Assembly (NCBI GenBank): GCA_030918015.1
Contig: JAUPTP010000035.1
Coordinates: 1-10,433 of the forward strand
DNA: 10,433 bases
Source of the DNA: Pseudomonadota bacterium
GTDB lineage: Bacteria > Pseudomonadota > Gammaproteobacteria > Burkholderiales > Burkholderiaceae_C
Direction of reading: 5' to 3'
The notes beneath the pieces were generated by a model. That model had not been told where the DNA came from and ran no database searches. It worked only from the letters and a program-made list of their open reading frames with translations. Shown here piece after piece: positions 6,901 through 10,433 of the stretch; position 1 is the first letter of the stretch; each line of letters opens with the position of its first letter. The translations under genes and the position numbers were made by a program.

Positions 6901-7563
6901 TCAGGCGGCCCGGCGCTGTCCCGGCGCCTGCGCCGGCCGGGCGGCGAGCAGGGGCGAGAGCAGGGTGTCTGGGCACTGGCGGGCCTCGACGAGCTTGAGG
7001 CCGTAGGGGCGTGCGCTGCGCTCGATGAGGCGCCAGAGGTAGTCGGCGAAGCTGCGGCGGAAGACCAGGGCGACGCCTGCGGCGTCGCTGCGCAGGAGGG
7101 TCATCGAGGCCTTGCTGACGACGGTGGAGACGCAGTCGCCGGCGGGCAGGGCCTCGACGTCGTAGGGGGTGAGGTGGCGCAGCAGCTGCAGGTGGGGCAG
7201 GCCGGAGAGGCGCAGGCTGGTGAAGCCGCCGCTGTTGTCGACGACCTGGGCGAAGAGGCCGGCCAGGGCGAGCTGGAAGGCGTCGAGCAGGCGGTCGCGC
7301 TGGTCGCGGGCGCACAGCAGCCACCACTCGTCGGGGGACTGCCAGAGCACGACGCCTGAGGCGCAGCGCAGCACCGAGCGGGGGCGGGTGGGCAGGGGCG
7401 CGCCCAGCACGGCGGCGGCGGCTTCCATGAAGGCCGCGTCGTCCTGGCGCCCGCGCAGCACCAGGTAGCCCAGGTCGGGCAGCTCGGCGGCGGTGAGGGC
7501 GAAGGGGCCGGCGCCGGCGGGGCCCAGGGGCAGATGGGCCAGGGGGGAGCGGAGCTCAGGCAT
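6901..7563 (-). CDS. soxG: Sarcosine oxidase gamma subunit
   Basis: Small subunit of heterotetrameric (alpha-beta-gamma-delta) sarcosine oxidase, the cytoplasmic enzyme that converts sarcosine to glycine and hydrogen peroxide and, with tetrahydrofolate, yields 5,10-methylene-tetrahydrofolate. The 220-residue protein shows the SoxG/GcvT-related pattern: WQSPDEWWLLC mid-protein, DNSGGFTSLRLSGLPHLQLL, LPAGDCVSTVVSKASMTLL, and the conserved C-terminal block VALVFRRSFADYLWRLIE. The start overlaps the soxA stop by eight bases in a different frame, and an AGGGAG at 7573-7578 inside soxA sits nine bases upstream. This is typical translational coupling in a soxBDAG operon. SoxG sequences diverge quickly, so the position directly after soxA strengthens the call. 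The Arg/Ala/Pro-rich last ~15 residues look like an unconserved tail. Confidence 0.92.
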   Translation of the reverse strand: MPELRSPLAHLPLGPAGAGPFALTAAELPDLGYLVLRGRQDDAAFMEAAAAVLGAPLPTRPRSVLRCASGVVLWQSPDEWWLLCARDQRDRLLDAFQLALAGLFAQVVDNSGGFTSLRLSGLPHLQLLRHLTPYDVEALPAGDCVSTVVSKASMTLLRSDAAGVALVFRRSFADYLWRLIERSARPYGLKLVEARQCPDTLLSPLLAARPAQAPGQRRAA

Positions 7564-10433
7564 GTTGACGTTCTCCCTTGGGATCGACGAAGACGGGCGA
7601 GACGACCTTGACCGGGGTGATGCGGCCGCCGGCCAGGGCGAAGAGGCGCTGGCCCTCGCGCTGGGCGCCGCCGCGCACGACGGCCATGGCGATCGAGCGG
7701 CCGAGCTCGGGGCTGAGGTAGCTGCTGGTGACATGGCCGAGCATCGGGGTCGGTGTCTGGCTGATGTCGGTGCTCTCCAGGATCTGGGCGCCTTCGGCCA
7801 GCACGTGGGCGGGGTCCTCGGGCAGGAGGCCGACGAGCTGCTTGCGGTCGGCGCGGGCGGTGTCGCTGCGCGAGAGCGAGCGCTGGCCCAGGAAGCTGTA
7901 CTTCTTCTTGGTGCTCACCGCCCAGCCCATGGCCAGGTCGTGCGGGGTCATGGAGCCGTCGGTGTCCTGGCCGACGATGATGAAGCCCTTCTCGGCGCGC
8001 AGCACATGCATGCTCTCGGTGCCGTAGGGGGTGATGTCGAGGTCGGCGCCGGCGGCCATGACCGCCTCCCAGAGCGCCTGGCCGTAGCCGGACTCGACAT
8101 TGAGCTCGTAGCTCACCTCGCCCGAGAAGCTGATGCGAAAGACCCGGCAGGGCAGGCCGGCGACGGTGCCGGCGCGCCAGTCCATGAACTTGAACTGGTC
8201 CGGCGAGAGGTCGATGTCCTGGCACAGGCGGGCGAGCACCTGGCGGGACTTCGGACCCACGAGGGCCACGGTGGACCAGTGGTCGGTGACCGAGGTCATC
8301 CAGACACGCAGCTCGGGCCACTCGGTCTGGTGCCAGCGCTCCAGCCAGTTGAGCACCTTGGCCGCACCCCCGGTGGTGGTGGTCATGTAGAACTGGGTGT
8401 CATGGATGCAGGCGGTGACGCCGTCGTCCATGACCATGCCGTTCTCGTCGAGCATCAGGCCGTAGCGGCACTTGCCCGGCGCGAGCTGGCTCCAGGCGTT
8501 GGAATAGACGCGGTTGAGGAACTCGCGCGCGTCCGGCCCGTCGATCTGGATCTTGCCCAGGGTGGAGGCGTCCATGACGGCCACGCCCGTGCGCGCGGCG
8601 CGGCACTCGCGCGCCACCGCGGCGTGCAGGTCCTCGCCCTTCTTCGGGAAGTACCAGGGGCGCATCCAGTTGCCCACCGGTTCCAGCTCGGCGTGGCGGG
8701 CCAGGTGGCTGGCGTGGAGGGCGGTGGTGCGCACCGGATCGAACGTCTCGCCCTCCATCGTGCCGGCCAGCGCGCCGAGGCTCACCGGGGTGTAGGCGGG
8801 GCGGTAGGTGGTGGTGCTGACCTCGGACACCGGGCGCTTGAGGGCCCGCGCGGCGATGACGAAGCCGTTGACATTGGACAGCTTGCCCTGATCGGTGCCG
8901 AAGCCCAGGGCGGTGAAGCGCTTGACATGCTCGATGTGCTGCCAGTTCTCGCGGATGGAGAGCTCGATGTCGGCGGCCGTGACATCGTTCTGGTAGTCGA
9001 CGAAGGCCTTGGCGCCGGAGCCCTCAGGGCGGCCGTCGGGCACGCGGAACATCGGGCGCGCCCCCTGGCGCGGGGCGCTGCGGCACGCCGGCACGCTCAG
9101 CACCGGGTCGCGGCCGAGCAGGCGCAGCACCGTCTCCATCGCCTCGGTGGTCTGGGCGAGGCAGTCCTGCAGCTCGAAGGCCCCGGTGACCGCACCGACG
9201 CAGGCCACGCCCTCGCGGCCCTGGCGCGGCGCGACGAAGGCGGCGACCCGCTCGTCCCAGGTCGGGCGGCGGCCGTCATGGCAGAACAGGTGCACGGTGG
9301 GCGACAGACCCCCGGAGCTGAGCAGCGCGTCGCAGCGGATCGTGGGGCCGCTGCCGGCGACCTCGTCGCGGTCGGGGTGCAGCTTGACCAGGCGCGCGGC
9401 CCGGACCTGGCTGCGCCCGCGCGCCTCGGCCACCGCGAAGCCCTGGTGCACGGTGATGCCGGCGTCCAGGCGCCGGGCGAAGCCGCTGGCCCGCGGATCG
9501 ACCACATGGACTGTGGCGCCGGCGGCGGCCAGGCCGTTGGCCGCGTCATAGATCAGGTCGCTGGTGCCGGTGACCACCACCGTGTCGCCCACCCGCACGC
9601 CGTAGCGGCGCAGGAAGGTCTGGCCGGCCGAGACGGTCATCACGCCGGGCAGGTCGTTGTTGCCGAAGACCAGCGGGCGCTCGATCGCGCCGGTGGCCAG
9701 CACGACATGGCGGGCGCGGATCTTGTGCTGCCGCTGGCGCGGCAGGTGCGCCTCGCGGGCGCCGATCGGCAGGTGGTCCTGCATCAGCTCGACCGCCAGC
9801 ACCAGGTTGTCCTGGTAGAGGCCGAAGGCGGTGGTGCGGCTCAGGCAGGTGACATGGGGCATCGCCGCCAGCTCGGCCAGCGTCGCGGCCAGGAAGGCGT
9901 CGCGGTCGCGGCCGTCGATGTGGGCGCCCGGCTCCGACAGCAGCCAGCCGCCCGGCTCGCACTGCTCGTCGACCAGGATCGTCTTCAGCCCGGCGCGACC
10001 GGCCTGCAGCGCCGCCAGCAGGCCCGCCGCGCCCCCGCCCACCACCAGCACGTCGACATGGTGGTAGAGGTGGTCGTAGTGGTCCGGATCGGGCTCGGTG
10101 GGCGCGCTGCCGAAGCCGGCGAACTTGCGGATCACCGCCTCGTAGGCCGGCCAGAAGCTGCGCGGCCACTTGAAGGTCTTGCTGTAGAAGCCCGCCGGCA
10201 TGAAGCGCGAGGCGCTGCCGATGACCGCCTTCAGATCGAAGTCCAGCGACGGCCAGCCCGAGGTCGAGCCCGCCTTCAGGCCCTCGTACAGCTCGGCCTG
10301 CGTGGCCTTGATGTTGGGCACCGTGTGGGCGCCTTCCTCCATCTGCACCAGCGCGTTGGGCTCTTCCGGCCCGGCGCCGATCAGCCCGCGCGGGCGGCCA
10401 TACTTGAAGCTGCGCGCCAGGCGCAGCTTGCCC
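7556..10433 (-). CDS. soxA: Sarcosine oxidase alpha subunit (5' end cut by window edge)
   Basis: Large subunit of heterotetrameric sarcosine oxidase; binds NAD+ and, in its C-terminal domain, folate that accepts the sarcosine methyl group. The frame is open to the right edge: 958 residues are visible and about 40-50 N-terminal ones are missing compared with the usual ~1000. The visible start, RSFKYGRPRG followed by EEPNALVQ, is the end of the N-terminal ferredoxin-like domain, so the GTG at 10348 is not the true start. Dinucleotide-binding motif GGGAAG is at visible residues 132-137, and a second Rossmann-like segment, VVVTGTSDLIYDAANGL, lies near 9530-9590. QNDVTAADIELSIREN and FGTDQGKLSNVNG belong to the SoxA middle domain. 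From about base 8730 to the end is the GcvT-type aminomethyltransferase region, with WMRPWYFPKKGEDLH and VAVMDASTLGKIQIDGPDA. No frameshift or internal stop. soxG follows with an 8-base overlap; soxB and soxD are expected beyond the right edge. Confidence 0.96.
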   Translation of the reverse strand, partial: GKLRLARSFKYGRPRGLIGAGPEEPNALVQMEEGAHTVPNIKATQAELYEGLKAGSTSGWPSLDFDLKAVIGSASRFMPAGFYSKTFKWPRSFWPAYEAVIRKFAGFGSAPTEPDPDHYDHLYHHVDVLVVGGGAAGLLAALQAGRAGLKTILVDEQCEPGGWLLSEPGAHIDGRDRDAFLAATLAELAAMPHVTCLSRTTAFGLYQDNLVLAVELMQDHLPIGAREAHLPRQRQHKIRARHVVLATGAIERPLVFGNNDLPGVMTVSAGQTFLRRYGVRVGDTVVVTGTSDLIYDAANGLAAAGATVHVVDPRASGFARRLDAGITVHQGFAVAEARGRSQVRAARLVKLHPDRDEVAGSGPTIRCDALLSSGGLSPTVHLFCHDGRRPTWDERVAAFVAPRQGREGVACVGAVTGAFELQDCLAQTTEAMETVLRLLGRDPVLSVPACRSAPRQGARPMFRVPDGRPEGSGAKAFVDYQNDVTAADIELSIRENWQHIEHVKRFTALGFGTDQGKLSNVNGFVIAARALKRPVSEVSTTTYRPAYTPVSLGALAGTMEGETFDPVRTTALHASHLARHAELEPVGNWMRPWYFPKKGEDLHAAVARECRAARTGVAVMDASTLGKIQIDGPDAREFLNRVYSNAWSQLAPGKCRYGLMLDENGMVMDDGVTACIHDTQFYMTTTTGGAAKVLNWLERWHQTEWPELRVWMTSVTDHWSTVALVGPKSRQVLARLCQDIDLSPDQFKFMDWRAGTVAGLPCRVFRISFSGEVSYELNVESGYGQALWEAVMAAGADLDITPYGTESMHVLRAEKGFIIVGQDTDGSMTPHDLAMGWAVSTKKKYSFLGQRSLSRSDTARADRKQLVGLLPEDPAHVLAEGAQILESTDISQTPTPMLGHVTSSYLSPELGRSIAMAVVRGGAQREGQRLFALAGGRITPVKVVSPVFVDPKGERQHA

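Noticed and set aside
5557..7359. 600-codon plus-strand frame running over the terminator, the livK-like gene and part of soxG
   Set aside because: It crosses a strong terminator and two well-supported genes on the other strand, and its translation is repetitive Gly/Ala/His/Arg sequence without domains.
10320..10348. GTG at 10348 as the start of soxA
   Set aside because: The same frame continues upstream to the window edge and encodes conserved SoxA sequence (RSFKYGRPRG, EEPNALVQ), so the true start lies outside the window.
1..10433. Signs of horizontal transfer, phage, defence or other novel systems
   Set aside because: Base composition looks uniform by eye, all larger genes are recognisable metabolic or transport families, and there are no integrases, transposases, tRNAs, att-like repeats or spaced repeat arrays.

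Overview
The window reads as a very GC-rich (roughly 70% by eye) Gram-negative chromosome, most likely a betaproteobacterium of the Burkholderiales. The protein families, the strong G/C bias at third codon positions and the compact two-strand gene packing point that way, but the genus cannot be named from the sequence. I see no mobile element, tRNA, rRNA or CRISPR array. The region looks like an ordinary, well-kept metabolic locus for quaternary amines: choline, glycine betaine and sarcosine.

Layout, left to right. The left edge (minus strand) holds a nearly complete choline/betaine-binding protein of an ABC transporter, ChoX-like. It is divergent, across about 260 bases, from a plus-strand operon of betaine aldehyde dehydrogenase (betB-like), choline dehydrogenase (betA-like) and a small membrane protein with a CBU_0592-like pattern whose start codon overlaps the betA stop. 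After a 143-base gap comes a second quaternary-amine-binding protein of the same broad ABC family, with a twin-arginine-like signal, closed by a textbook intrinsic terminator. From there to the right edge all genes are on the minus strand and convergent with the first half: soxA (sarcosine oxidase alpha, 5' end outside the window), soxG (gamma, overlapping soxA by 8 bases) and a LivK-type amino-acid-binding protein 48 bases downstream of soxG.

Together the genes suggest uptake of choline or betaine, two-step oxidation of choline to glycine betaine, and at the far end of the pathway oxidation of sarcosine to glycine with the methyl group passed to tetrahydrofolate. The middle steps (betaine to dimethylglycine to sarcosine), the transporter permease and ATPase subunits, a BetI-like or other regulator, and soxB/soxD are not in the window. 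soxB and soxD would be expected just beyond the right edge.

I found no strong sign of an undescribed system. The points most worth a second look are the small membrane protein coupled to betA, the solitary LivK-type binding protein behind the sarcosine oxidase genes, the pair of different quaternary-amine-binding proteins without their permeases, and similar pyrimidine-rich leaders in front of both of those genes.
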